From the NCBI RefSeq assembly GCF_002105155.1, contig NW_019029032.1:62001-126000 (forward strand): a stretch of DNA of 64,000 nt. The letters run 5' to 3'. The first letter of the stretch is position 1. Each line of letters begins with the position of its first letter. The stretch is from Lobosporangium transversale (Eukaryota; Mortierellomycota; Mortierellomycetes; Mortierellales; Mortierellaceae). Of this stretch, positions 1-11,818 are shown piece after piece. The position numbers were made by a program, and so were the translations under genes. Below the pieces are notes generated by a model. The model was not told the origin of the DNA and ran no database searches. It was given only the letters and a program-made list of their open reading frames with translations.

Positions 1-1108
1 TAATGCCATCAAAACACCAATCTTCATATGTATAATGTTTTATCATATTCTTTTAATATTGCGACACAAAGCATGTATTGTATTTGAATAGATGCTGCTT
101 CTTCCTTAATTCTTTACTTATTTACTCGGCAATAATATCACTGTTCAAGGTCATCAGAAAAAACGGATTATCGTATGACTAATAAAAGTCAACTGAGGAA
201 TTAAGATGTGCTAAGGGTACAACCTGCCACAGTACAGTACCCAATATAATATGCATTTTCCTTCCTTTGGAGGGAAGAGACAAAGAGAACAAAGAAGCAA
301 GCTTGACTGACAGCGCCATGATATGCTTCTCAAAAGCTACTCGAGCTTAGTGTTTGTGGAGACTTTTTCTTCTCCACTGTAAGAGTATGGATGATATTAT
401 TACTATTCACTATCAGCTCCTTAAGCCGTTTTTTTTCTCTTATGCTTAGCAAAGGGACCAAGGCATATTAGACTTTTTTTGCTACCATTCATATAATTGT
501 TTGCTTTTGAACGTACAAAAAGCAAAGTACTTGGTATATTCTATTGCATAATGGCTTTTACTTGCTTTCGTCCCTTTGATCACTTTCAAGAGCCACTTAT
601 CATTCATTCTTCGAGAGTACTTTTGGAAACGAGTATAAGAAGATTCAATGTCAACTTTTTTTTTTCCCCTCGGCCTCTCAACTTTCTCGAACAAGCTAAA
701 ACCGTAAGCAGCTCCTCAAATACCCATTCCTTCTAAAGTGTTCAGCCCTTTCATCCCACGCTGTATCGTTCTTGCTCTGACCTTACCTTTCCTAATATGT
801 CATGAACGATATGGGTCCTTTCCTAAACCAACCGGGGCGCGGTAGTTCGAGCCAGCTTCACGATCAACTGGCGCCTCCGTAGGCAAAATGGTGCCAACTC
901 GCCCAACCCCATCCTCTCGAAAGCGGCCAGAGCGCCTCATCCAAACAACCAGAGCGTCTCCTCGCTCTAGTAACTAGCTCGCCGCTCCCCCACTCAGCCA
1001 TGATGACCAGGCTGCCTCTTATTGATGCACTCTGTACGCCCCCACCTGAAGGACAAAACCAAGGAAAACCCGGGAGATTCCAGTCAAAATAAACATTTAA
1101 AAAGGATG
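1..1108. other. AT-rich non-coding region, no gene seen
   Basis: No open frame here has a recognisable domain, a good start or splice-supported continuation. The open frames are short and low complexity. The stretch 830-1020 is more GC-rich than its surroundings but shows no recognisable product on either strand. Confidence 0.5.
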
Positions 1109-1112
1109 AAGT

Positions 1113-1233
1113 TATTTGTACGGCCCCGTGCAAATAAATTTTCACTTCTAAAAAAATTTATTTGCACTGCCCCGTACACACCTTATTTACACTGCTCCCC
1201 CCGTGCAAATAAAAAAAAATTATTTGCACGGGG
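1113..1233. repeat. Cluster of foldback palindromes sharing a GTGCAAATAA core
   Basis: Three overlapping or adjacent inverted repeats are visible. One lies at 1113-1135 (ATTTGTACGG facing CCGTGCAAAT). One has arms at 1128-1142 and 1151-1167. One is perfect, with 14-nt arms at 1199-1212 and 1220-1233 (CCCCGTGCAAATAA / TTATTTGCACGGGG) around a loop of A. All arms contain GTGCAAATAA or its complement. This looks like a compound foldback element or small MITE, but no target duplication or transposase was found. Confidence 0.55.
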
Positions 1234-2070
1234 TCTTTATTTCATCTACAAGCGGCAACATGTATCCTACAGCTTACATGATTCTAGCTTTTTATTTCGA
1301 AGGAATAAGTGAAAGTGAGTCTAGAGTAGAGGGAGGTCTGAAATTATTACTGTTGGAAGTTGCAGCGCCGTGGGAGCTGCGATACTCATCGTGCTCTGTT
1401 GCATATTTCATAGTATGCAATATTATGATGGCCTAGCTAGAAAAAAAATTAGAGTAAAAAACACTAGTAGAAATTAGTGGCAATAACGCGCCACACATAG
1501 ACGCGATAAATCTTTGATATGAAGTTTTTAGAACGAACCTTTGTCATCCTATAGATAGATACGTAATTACCTGGTACAAGTCCCTCTAGCAGAAAATGAA
1601 TAAGTACCCCATGGGTGTGGTGTGTGGACCCCATATCTTATTCCCACTTACCTTTCTACTGCTTACTATCTATCTACAAAATATTTTTCACGCTTTATTC
1701 CGCTCTACAGTCACCCGAAAGGAAGTCTGGTCAAAGTGGGTTATTTATTATTTTTTTATTTTGAATCTCTGACAAACAGCTCATTTGTGACATACAAAAA
1801 TACTTCACCAACCATCAGGGAACCAGACCAACAAAAGTGCAAAGTAAAGCTGCATAATATATCCAATTATAGATAAATCGTTTGTAACTCTTTATTTAGT
1901 CCCAGAATCGCATAAAGAATATCGACATCTATTCTGGGCTACGTACGACCTTGATAAGATAAATATTCTGGTCAATATTTGATGCTTGGGTATCGAGCTT
2001 GTGTCGTGGACGGCTTCCTAGTAGTGGTATTAAAGACTGAAATAAAGACCCACAAAAAAAAAAGACCCCT
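1234..2070. other. Non-coding spacer between foldback repeats
   Basis: AT-rich; short open frames only, none with recognisable content on either strand. Confidence 0.4.
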
Positions 2071-2109
2071 GTGCAAATAATTTTTTTTATTTGTACGGGC
2101 CGTACAAAT
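2071..2109. repeat. Second foldback copy of the GTGCAAATAA family
   Basis: GTGCAAATAA at 2071-2080 faces TTATTTGTAC across a T run. An almost perfect palindrome (ATTTGTACGG / CCGTACAAAT) spans 2089-2109. The arm sequence matches the cluster at 1113-1233, so the two sites are related dispersed copies about 0.85 kb apart. Confidence 0.5.
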
Positions 2110-3517
2110 ATCTTTTTCCTTTAAAAAAAGCCCCCTGAAGAAAAAAATGTAAGAAAAAAAAGGATTATTACGAACGTAAATCACTCTTTAAATAGCAACG
2201 ACACATAAGTGTAAACTTATACTAACATGGAAACATTCTTTGGTATAGCAACAGTACATATCCAAGATTCGGACGAGCATATACCTAAACTGGTTCTTAA
2301 ATGAACCATGTGATGGTGGAGCTCTTCGTCTGAGTGAATGGGTTGGGGATGGGAATGGGTAAATGGGTGTGTGTGTGCGCGCGAGTGTTTGCGTGGCCAT
2401 AAGGCCTGATCTAGAAGAACACGGTTTGCCGGACCGCCTCCACGTGGTGTGCTCCGGACAGCATCTTGAAAGAGAGTGTTTTTGATGATAATAAAGAAAA
2501 GTGCTTTCCAAGATGGCTAAGAGTCTGGTTTCTTGCAGCTTAGGATAGTAGCCAGGTAAGTTAGTTAGTTAGATAGTTAGGTAGCAAACAATTAGTTGAT
2601 TAAAAAAAAAAATAAATAAATAAATAAAGAGCGGATTCTACTTTGACCCAGAGGGCTGTTTAGAGAGGATGTGAACGAGGTTGACAAAAAACAGAAGATC
2701 CCCTTGCGATATATGTAAATGACTTGGAGCCAAAATTCCAGTGAGTATTCACACTTATCCGATCGCTTTGTCTGCAACCATAAAAAATTTAGTGTAGCGA
2801 TTTTGTTCATCTATTTTTCGGACATCTTCTGATGCGTAGCCCTCTATTGCCACCAAAAAGCAAACTTTGTGTGATTGATAACACTTCGCCGATCTTTGAG
2901 AACTCAGTAAGCGTGGAAATGTACTTTGTTCTAACGGCATCCCATTCTTTGCGTTGCTCATGGTTTCAAAAGCTGTGGAGCAGCCACGAAGTAGCAGTAG
3001 CAGCAGAGGAGGATGGAGGGGATGGTGTTTGAGAAGCCCGATATGACACCTCGACAGGCACAAGCTGGATGTGGCTGTAAAAAAAGTGAAGGCGACGGAC
3101 GAAGCTGTATAGAGGGTATTCAGAGAGGTGAGGGACGGTGAATGCATGGGTTTGTTCTCGAGAGTGTCCAATGAGGACACAGGATAGTAAGACAACAAAA
3201 TGGAAAATTGAATGAATTGAATACGTATTATTTTATGCAAATGTCAAAGACAGCAGCGCTTGGGGAATGAGTCTGAGGTGCCTAGGGTGCCTTATCGATA
3301 CACGTTATGAGCTGTGTTTATACTATGGGAGCAATGAAGGAAAGGGTAAGTGTTTATAGGAGGGGGACTGTAAGACTAAGGTGTGTATGGGGTCGAGCAA
3401 ATATGCATTCAAAAGATACTTTCTCCTTCCTCAAGGGAGGAGAAGCGAGAGAAGAACAGGGAAGAGGAGAGGGGAGGAACAAAAAAAGAGGAGATCGAGT
3501 TGCAAAATAAACATCAT
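2110..3517. other. Non-coding region 3' of the tRNA gene
   Basis: The longest open frame (2755-3240, minus) has Leu/Ser-rich, unrecognisable content and no splice-supported extension. A GT-rich tract occurs around 2365-2395 and a GA-rich tract at 3425-3495. I see no supported gene. Confidence 0.4.
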
Positions 3518-3589
3518 GGGCCCAACCGGGAATTGAACCCGGGACCTCTCGCACCCAAAGCGAGAATCATACGACTAGACCATTAGGCC
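3518..3589 (-). tRNA. tRNA-Pro (anticodon UGG)
   Basis: Read on the minus strand this 72-nt segment folds as a complete cloverleaf. The 7-bp acceptor stem pairs GGCCTAA with TTGGGCC (one T-G wobble). The D-arm carries the A box (TGGTCTAGTCG). The anticodon stem CTCGC/GCGAG holds the loop TTTGGGT with anticodon TGG. The T-arm CCGGG/CCCGG encloses TTCAATT. There is no intron. A purine-rich tract lies downstream, and a stack of poly(A)-tailed insertions lies 115-620 bp from the 5' end. Confidence 0.93.
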
Positions 3590-3703
3590 ACTAATTGTTG
3601 TGTTGCTGCCCTTCAAACAGCTAGATATGTGTAATAGCTGCATACTTCCTACATGAGCACGATCTATATCTGCACCCTCCATATCTGCAAGAGTTGTGTC
3701 CCC

Positions 3704-4169
3704 TACTCCTGCAATCCTCGGTCACCTCTGTGGGTTCTTGTTGACCCTGAGGGTCCTTGTTATCAAAAAAAAAAAAAAAAAAAAAAACCTCTGTGGGTTC
3801 TTGTTAACACGAAAAAAAAAAAATACTCCTGCAATCCTCGGTTCAGGCCAAGTAGGGAGTTGAGCCGTGCCACAGGTCCTCTGGGACCAAGGAAGTCTAC
3901 TCAATGCTGACGTGGTTTATGAACAGGATGTAGTACTGTGACAGTATGACGATGCGGCTTTGGTCGATTATTGGATACCGCTTTATTTGCGACCCCAGTA
4001 ATGGGGCAACCCATTTATAGAGCTAACATCTAAATAAATCCTACATGGTCCTTGTTATCAAAAAAAAAAAAAAAAAAAAATCCTGCAATCCTCGGTTCCC
4101 ATGGATTCATAACCATTTTGTTCATAGAGTGTAGAAAATAAATCCCATGACCCAAAGGCTCCTTGTTAT

Positions 4170-4207
<38 letters not shown>
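3704..4207 (+). mobile_element. Stacked, nested poly(A)-tailed retroinsertions sharing one 3' end
   Basis: Three segments end in TCCTTGTTATC (first base preceded by G or C) followed by A runs: 3765-3787 (23 A), 4060-4080 (21 A) and 4171-4207 (37 A). A 19-nt direct repeat beginning TACTCCTGCAATCC occurs at 3704-3722 and 3824-3842, and 17 nt of it recurs at 4081-4097. Another 19-nt direct repeat (ACCTCTGTGGGTTCTTGTT) flanks the innermost insert at 3724-3742 and 3787-3805. This is the signature of target-primed retrotransposition (variable 5' end, common 3' end, A tail, target duplication). The longest body, 3844-4059, has no recognisable protein. The elements could be 5'-truncated non-LTR retrotransposons or a SINE mobilised by one. 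Confidence 0.7.
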
Positions 4208-4208
<1 letters not shown>

Positions 4209-4380
4209 CACCTCGATGGCAAACTGACGGGACGAGTCGTTCGCTATACCCTCATAAACTCGTTAGATCCCAACTACCAAAAAAAAATACCAGTCCACCT
4301 TCAACATTAGCACAGTGCCAACGTTAGTCGCGTGCCACTCGAAGAACTTGTCAAAAGGACATGGCTATCACCCTGACAGT

Positions 4381-4414
<34 letters not shown>

Positions 4415-4582
4415 CAAAAAAAATAGTGGTTCTGCGGTGTTCGCTTGAGTCAGTCTAATTTTACGATTACAAAAGCAAAAAAAAAAACAAAAATTTGCTT
4501 ATCTCACACTCTCAATAATATCTTATTTTATTTTTATTTTTAACATGTACTCTGAATATTGTTGCTCCCCGAATAACCATTA
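4208..4582. other. Short intergenic region with long T run
   Basis: Contains a T run at about 4382-4414 and AT-rich DNA just 3' of the IPT-ankyrin-LRR gene on the minus strand, so it probably holds that gene's 3' end signals. No gene is seen. Confidence 0.4.
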
Positions 4583-7500
4583 TTACGACATATTCTTTGC
4601 TCCCTTGCCTTGTTTGTTGTTGGCTTTAATAGCCTCGATGATTCGTGCGTGTGTTTCCACATATCGAATTCTGTTCCTTTCGGCATTCTGGAGTTGCCTC
4701 TTCACATCTTCCAGAGGCGTAAGTCCCATAAATTTGACATCCTTGCCTGCTTGCAACTTTTCGATCCCGTACTGTTCTGCCGTGTGTCGCTGCACCTCTC
4801 TTGCAAGCAACTCCATCTGCGTTAAGATCTCCTCTGCCTTGAGATCCCAAATTGAAAGTGATTGGTTGTATGCTGGAGAAAGAGTGAGGGACAAGGCCCC
4901 ATTTTCTGGCGTTGCTACTGCTTTTACTGCTACGGCATCGACTCGAGGCGGGGCAAAGATCTCTGCAATGGTTTCCAATCCTGTTGGTGTAAAAGCATCA
5001 TTGCCGTCGCAGCTGAAAATACCCAGGGTGGTATTACGTCGTAATGCCTCGCAAAGCTCGACTAAGGACTCTTCTCCAAATCTGTTATGATCGATTGATA
5101 GTACCCTCAGCTTCGAGTTCTTCGCCAAAGCTGGGAACGATAAAGCGATATGGGGGCCAAAGCCGCCAACCGAATGATAATCCGGGGGAGCGGTAGTAGA
5201 GCCAGAGGCACTTATCGGCTTATCTTCCTGGGCACCGCTCCTTCTCTTTTCAAAGTTACCTGATACATCCAGCATGATTAGAGTCGAATTGGTTGTTAGA
5301 ATACGACCTAATGCAAGGCAGCTCTCCTTAGAAGCTCCACCGGGGATAGCCTTCGCGCGGGCCTCGTCATAGGGAAGTGACTGCAGCTCTGCTTCTTGTC
5401 GAGGGCGTGTAACGTAAAGGCCTTTGACATTTAATTCATTAAAGCACGTCGCCCGCTCGAGAGGCGCCAAGATCCGCTGAAGATTTACGTCAGAGAGTAT
5501 CAAATCCATCATTTGGATACCAAATGGTACCTGGGGTTTTGTTGCTTCCACTGATGTTATCCACTCTTGAATAGCTGCATCTGAGTCGAACAGCGGGTTC
5601 TTACTAACATTCAATGTGGATTTTGTGGATCTATTGACATCGCAGATGGCTTTGAAAAGTGATGAAAGAGATAACCAGTTCAATTGGCAGTGTGATAGGT
5701 TTAACATCTGTAGTTTTCGGGAGCCCTGACGCACGTGTGCCTCAAGTACGTCCAACGTTGGCTGCGTGATAATAGTTTCAGCCAAGTCCAACTCTACGAG
5801 GTTCTCAAGGGATTCAAGCCTCTCCAACGACAACACACTCTGAAGGGGATTACTGCAAGGGACAGGTGCACCAATGCTACACAGCTGAATTTGCCGATTG
5901 TTCTCCAAAACAGCGTCCATCCATTGCCACCAACGGTCATCTGCCCAATTACCCTGCAATCGCAGCTCAGTTAATCCTGAAAGATTATTCACAAGGGCTT
6001 CCATCCCAGCCAACCCAATATCGCAGTTTGATAAATCGAGGGCTTTAAAACCTCTGAACTTGCTAAAGTATCCAACCAGTAGGTGGCCGACAGTATCTTC
6101 GCCACCAAAACTATTATCTGCCAAAGATATACTCTTGGACTGCTGAGTGTGGTAGTTATCCTTGTTCTTTGGAACAACCGCGCCCTCAAGTCCCTTCACG
6201 AATGCTTCCACAGTGCTTGTAGTCCAGCCGCATGCGTTGAAGCGCCATTGAAGAACCTCCTTCATGGACCGTACAGTAGCTTCCAGGATCTTGGTCAGTT
6301 CTGGCCGGCTCCACCCATCTTCTACAATTTGCACGCCATCAAACTGAACGAGTGTACATGACTGAAGTTTCTGGGCTACGCGGAAAACAGCGCCTATCAT
6401 GCCAAGGCTAAATCTGGGCCCAGCAGTCCGAGGGGCCTTCAGGGTGAGTATACCGTCCTTAAGCTCTAGGTAATCATCCACTGTGGACTTGACTTCCCCT
6501 TCATTCACGTTAAACAAGGCGCCGTGGATTTTCAACTGGAGTTGAATCCATGCCGCTGGTGATACTGCTTCTTGTTGGTTACTCGACTGGCCGTGCGATG
6601 CCTCAATCACTTTCAGTACTTCAGATGCTGTGCCATTAACAGAGTTAAATTTGATAGAAAGCCGCTCCCCGGATAAATCACGTCCTCGGCGCGGGACCAA
6701 CCCACACATGTCTATTGTCAGGGTATCTTCAAGCTCATTAGATACGGACTTCAGAGCATCAATCTCAATAAGGTTCCAATGCTGGAGCTTCTTTGAAGGT
6801 GAATCTCGCATTACTGAGCCGTTTTGCTGCTCCAAATACAAGTGTATTCCATTAGTCGATAGTGCCAAAGCAGTGAAGGTCGATTCTGATGAAGTTAGGA
6901 TAGGCGGTAGCGAAGCGTCCGAAGCCGTCGAATCACTCACGATCATTGACACGGCTGCAGATTCACATACCCAGACCTGTACGTCCATTTCCGGTATAGG
7001 TCCTGTCAATTTTGAGACGTCCCTGGGCAGCTTTAATCGGTTAATACTCTCCCATTCCTTAACTCCATTCTGAATAAAGGCCAGCCTTGCATCGCTTAAG
7101 CTACTCGTCATAAAATCGTTGGTCCGCTCTTTCGAAGGCCTCTTAAGAGCTCCAGAGGCCAACTGTGGCAACTCGTCATCTCCTACTTTTCTTTTTTGAC
7201 TATTGTCTTTCCGGGGCGGAGAAGGCATGCTAGAGAGGCTCGGCGAGCGTATATGCTCTTCATCTCCATCAAAGGACTTGGTTGATGGGGACGACTCTCC
7301 AGAGAACATTGCAATATCATCACCGTCAATATCTGTTGAGATGGATAAGTTTGAGATGTCCGTGGAAGTAGTCCTTCCCCGTATTCCCATGATATGGAGT
7401 GACCGTTCTCGCATCTGGTCAAGTTCTTTGGCCTTGGCCTCCTGATGCTGCACAACGGCCCCTCGCAAAGTCGTCTCGTGCTTTTGGACCAAGTCGGCAA

Positions 7501-10500
7501 CAGCCTTTACCGTTGGAGGACGGATGCTATTGCTACCACTAGCGGTCCCAAGACGCGGGACCATTGGGCGAGGTGGGATCCTTGCTTCGGAAAGAATACG
7601 AGCGACCTCAGCATGCGAAGAGAGCTGAGCGAAATGAAGGGCTAAATAAAATATTATGGTTAAAAAACACTCTTCAATAAAACAAGAGGAAGACTGTTTC
7701 AAAGTTCTTTTTGAGCTTACCAGATTTGTGGTTCCTATCAAGAGCAGTGTGGTCAATCCCCATGGCCAAGAGCTCTTTTGTGAGTCGTATCATACCATGA
7801 TATGCAGCCAGATGTAGGAGAGTGCACCCTGATTCCGTCTACAGGTAAGGGAAATGTGAGAAATTGAGTTATCTTTGACTAATGCGCTGACTAACATCAA
7901 TATAGAGTAAATACTTACTTTGAAGGCCGGCAGTATCCTCCCAGGAGCAAGAGTCTGAATGACTCTTAAGAAATCAAGAACGACGTCTTCTTTAGCTGCC
8001 CATGCGAGACCAATATCAGCATTATTTCCTGAAAATGATTCTGATCCGTATGCGAGCCCTAGTCCAGCCCCCATACCAGTGCCATGCGCATTGAGGATAT
8101 AGGAGAGCTAGAAAACAATTTACAGAGTATGTTACTGTTAAAACCAGTGGTTCAGATTTTTTTTTTTTTTTTTTTCTTACTTATTTGTTTGTTCGCATAA
8201 CCTACACTATCTTCATTTGGGTATTCGTTAGACATGGCGTACGACAATGAGGTTGCTGCCAAGTTGTAAAAGTCGTAATCTAACGGAGCCATGTACATGT
8301 AGTCGACACTGTCATTCTCAGCGCCAAGCGGGAATGTTGAGGAAACGATTCTAACGGCTACTATGCCCGGCTTCAAGCCTTCTGCAGGCGGCGTCGTACA
8401 TTCCATCACGTCATGATGTGATATCGTAACAAGTTCGGCTGGGACTTTGCCAAAGTATACCGCTGGGTTTTGCATTGTATCAAAATTGGCGCCATGGATC
8501 GTGACACGAGTACCACCAAGACATGTACCTTCGCTAGGCGTTAGCGGATATATTTGCCTGAATTTTGGAGGCGCAACAACACCTCGGCCTCGGCCGCCGC
8601 TTCCATTTGTAGTAGTAGTGGAGGGATCAACTCCCACTGATGATATAGGGCGCTCGTCTACCGACCTAGGGGACCCAGTTGAACTTGAGTTTGAGGAAGG
8701 TTGCCGTTGCCGATGGGTTCTGGGATCTGGGCTCTGGCTTCCATAACTAAGTGATGGACTTTGAACAGACTGGTCGTTTAACGGCAGGGGGGAACGTGAG
8801 CCTGTGGAGACTGGCGCATCAATATCTGTAAGCCCTTCTTCCTCTTCAGCCTCAACCTCCGTGGGGCCTCCTTTTGAGCGAGCCTCGCAACAGATGCGAA
8901 GTTTAACAGATCCTCCAACCTGAACCACCTCAGGCTCTGTTTGCATTCTGACCACAAAGCCTTCATGCTCGTTGTGATGATCACAATAACAATTCAGCTT
9001 AATACACACAATCGCATGGCCTTTGCGGATATCAATGACAGGTTCGCCTAAATGCGTCATTTTAAAGTTCTTGGCCAGCACCTGCATGATCTACAACAGC
9101 AGAGGTGAAAAAGACACGTAGCGTAAATAGCATGAAATGATAGTTATACCAAATGGCTTTGTAGTACATTAGCATTATACAACATATATCCAAGTAATAT
9201 TATTTACCTTGCGTTCACCATCCTAATTGTAAATACAATCGTGAAAAAAAAGTCAGCATATGCACCGCAAAGCAGTACTTCTACAAAGAGTGCGTTGGTA
9301 GTACTCCTGACTTACCATACGCATGACACAAGCAGGACATGATTCCTCAATCGGACGATTGTTGTTATTAGGGGACACAAGCGAGATATTGACATCCAGG
9401 ATCCTTGCCGTCCGCATCTCTGTATTAGTTTTTTTTTTTTTTTTTTTTTTATTATTAAAAAAAAAGAAAGAAATAAAGAAAAGTAAGAAAATTAAGTATT
9501 ATTAATTATATTAATTACGACAGGCATACGTACATTATAGAAGGATCTATATTGTGTCCTATACGGTGGACGAAAGTGGGTATTTTACCTTCCATACTCA
9601 GCTTCTTTTTCGGAAAGGCATTCTCCTTGAATCGATGGATTGAGAAACGGAGGTAATCCCAGTTGCGTACAATCTCACGATGTGGATCCAAAATACTGGT
9701 TTTAAGATAGATGATCGGTTCGATTCGTAGCGCATTCTTATGCTTAACCGCTACATAGTGGCGAGACTTCTTGCGGAATGTATAGGCTTTAACATCAAAT
9801 GCAGGGAGATATAGGTTACCAACAGGCTGCATCACTGGATTCATCACTGCTGGTACACTAGAAGAATTTTAAAAATAAAAAAAAAGGGGGCATGAACTCA
9901 ATGACATTAACCAACATCGTAATACAACATTCTGCCTTTCAAAAAAATGTTCCAGGCCCCATGGTTTATTACCTTGAACCCTGAGTACTATAGCTAAAGT
10001 GTCCCTCTTCTGCAAGTGGTAACCCCATCTGGAAAAACGGAGTATGGAGTGAACGTGCATAAAAGTTATTTGTGGCCAAGGCTTGGTGATTGACCGTTGT
10101 TGATATCGATGCTGAAGTTGCAGCAGTAGTGGTCTGAGCAATAAAATCTGTTTCAGACATGTTTTTTGTCTATGATAGTAAACAATGCATGATATCGGCT
10201 TGTAAGCATTGATGATGCACAAAAAGCCCAAACATTGTACCAGACACGGGAGACAAATATTGATTGGAGGAGCAGACACGCTCTAATTAACCAAAGCACC
10301 AAAACACCAAAAAACCAAGGAAAGCTTATTAAACAGGGGAGAGATCGAATGGATCGAGTAACAAAGAAAAATGTAGGTCAGCAATCAGGACATATTGCCC
10401 ATTTTTGAAAGTCTTTGTGTAGATCATATGGGTTTAGATTGGTTGCTGTAATCTTTATGTCTCTCCAAAGGGTGAAGGGAAGAAAAGAAGAAGAGAAGGA

Positions 10501-11177
10501 AAGGTGGGCTCAAATAACTACAGCTCCTTAGTAGGGATAATATCAAGTTAGTGCCGTTTTTATTAAGACCTTTTTTAGAATACCTCGTAGTTTCGGCCAT
10601 AAGGTTGGATTGGTGCTGGCGACCAATGAGGTACCAAAAGATCATGGGATCGAACAGATGGAACCAAATGTTGCCTAGTCCCTACCCCTGAAGAGCCAAC
10701 TGCAGGGGGGTTCGCTGCTGAAGCTTGAACTCCTGAGTTGGGTGTATATGTTTGTGGAAGGAGATGGGGTTGCTGTGCATCATTCTGTGATACAAAGGTG
10801 ATACCCTGACCCAGCTCGGCTGATTGACTGACAGAAACTTGCGAATAAACTGGTGGATTAGAAGAGGCAGTAATGACTGAAGATGAAGGCGTAGTAGCAA
10901 GCACTGGATTGTATCGTTGGCCATAGTGTGAGGTTGATTTGAGTTTGCCTGTGGAAGAATAGTTTGTATTAGGACCAGACAAGTGATTCCTGGGTTGGGC
11001 TGCAATTATTATTGGCGGCGACCCATGTTGCTGTTGTTGTAACACGTGGTCGTTCAAAGTATGTGAAGAGTGTAGGTCTGAATTTAGATGTGTTGCTGAT
11101 GATTGATGTTGAGGATGATGAGAATGAGTCTGCGATGTGCTGAATCGCTCTTGTTGCTGTGGAAACAGTGGTTGCAT
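4583..11177 (-). CDS. SPT23: Spt23/Mga2-type IPT-ankyrin transcription factor with a C-terminal LRR region (1,809 aa)
   Basis: Nine exons fit with consistent phase: 11177-10584, 10169-9973, 9857-9589, 9419-9316, 9222-9208, 9090-8206, 8107-7919, 7838-7721, 7641-4583 (5,430 nt). The Gln/Ser-rich N-terminus (~1-260) is disordered. Residues ~290-470 match the conserved Spt23/Mga2 region, with Cys/His-rich segments and the DGERK stretch. An IPT/TIG fold follows at ~564-655 (GGTRVTIHGANF), then an ankyrin pair at ~750-830 (TLLHLAAYHGMIRLTKELL ... ALHFAQ). After a Ser-rich linker comes a PH-like beta-rich segment (~1009-1150), then leucine-rich repeats of RNI type (~1320-1670; LDLSNC, LRLQGN, LNLSHC) and a charged helical tail. 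Yeast Spt23/Mga2 are ER-anchored activators of fatty-acid desaturase genes; I see no hydrophobic anchor here. The exon 6 donor (GTAGGT, 8205) was chosen by phase over a stronger-looking GTAAGA (8179), and the start could instead be Met at 10160. Confidence 0.8.
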
Positions 11178-11818
11178 CTTTATTCTTTCAATTCAGCAGT
11201 TGTTACGGGACAGGACGTGAAAGAAGAAAGAGGGGCAGGTATAAATAATATGGTACAGTACAGGGATATTTGAGGCAAATGAATAAAAGAATGAGGATGA
11301 AGGAGAGAAAGGGAAAGAGAAGCACGAGTCTTTATGCAAAAGAATTAGGCAGTTTGCCTCAACCCTAAGGAGGAGCAAGTTGAGCTGGCTGCTCCTGAAT
11401 TGTTCTTGCATATCGAGTATAAAGTTCACATCTCAAGAAAAAATAAAAAAAGTTCATCCCTTGTTTCTTTGGAGTGAGCTGGGAAACCGATGTCAAAAAA
11501 GGGACGCCAAACACTTGAGCTTTGATCACGCAAAAGACATTAAAGGAGCGTGGCTGTGCTTCTCAACGTCTCCTAGAGTTGTAAGTTCTTTGGTCTCTTT
11601 GAAGGGACGTTCTCTTCTCGTTCTGGCAGTCAATCTTTTAACGCCACTATACCAATGGAATATTTTAATAAAATATATCCCCCTTAATGGGAATATATTC
11701 ATTCTGTCTTGATTTTCACAAGACTTCATTGCACATCCAATTTCCATCTCATAGAAACATTTTGTTCTCCTTCTTGCCAATTTCATTTCATTTCATCCCA
11801 ATTCCACTTTCATTAACA
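11178..11818. promoter_or_regulatory. Divergent promoter region between the Spt23-like gene and the lipoyl transferase
   Basis: About 640 bp separate the two start codons. The lipoyl transferase side (11680-11818) is CT/TTTC-rich, typical of fungal leaders. The Spt23 side (11220-11330) is purine-rich on the plus strand. No specific operator was identified. Confidence 0.4.

Noticed and set aside
8152-9087. Separate IPT-domain gene starting at Met 9087
   Set aside because: Splice sites on both sides and conserved Spt23/Mga2 sequence upstream show it is an internal exon of the larger gene.
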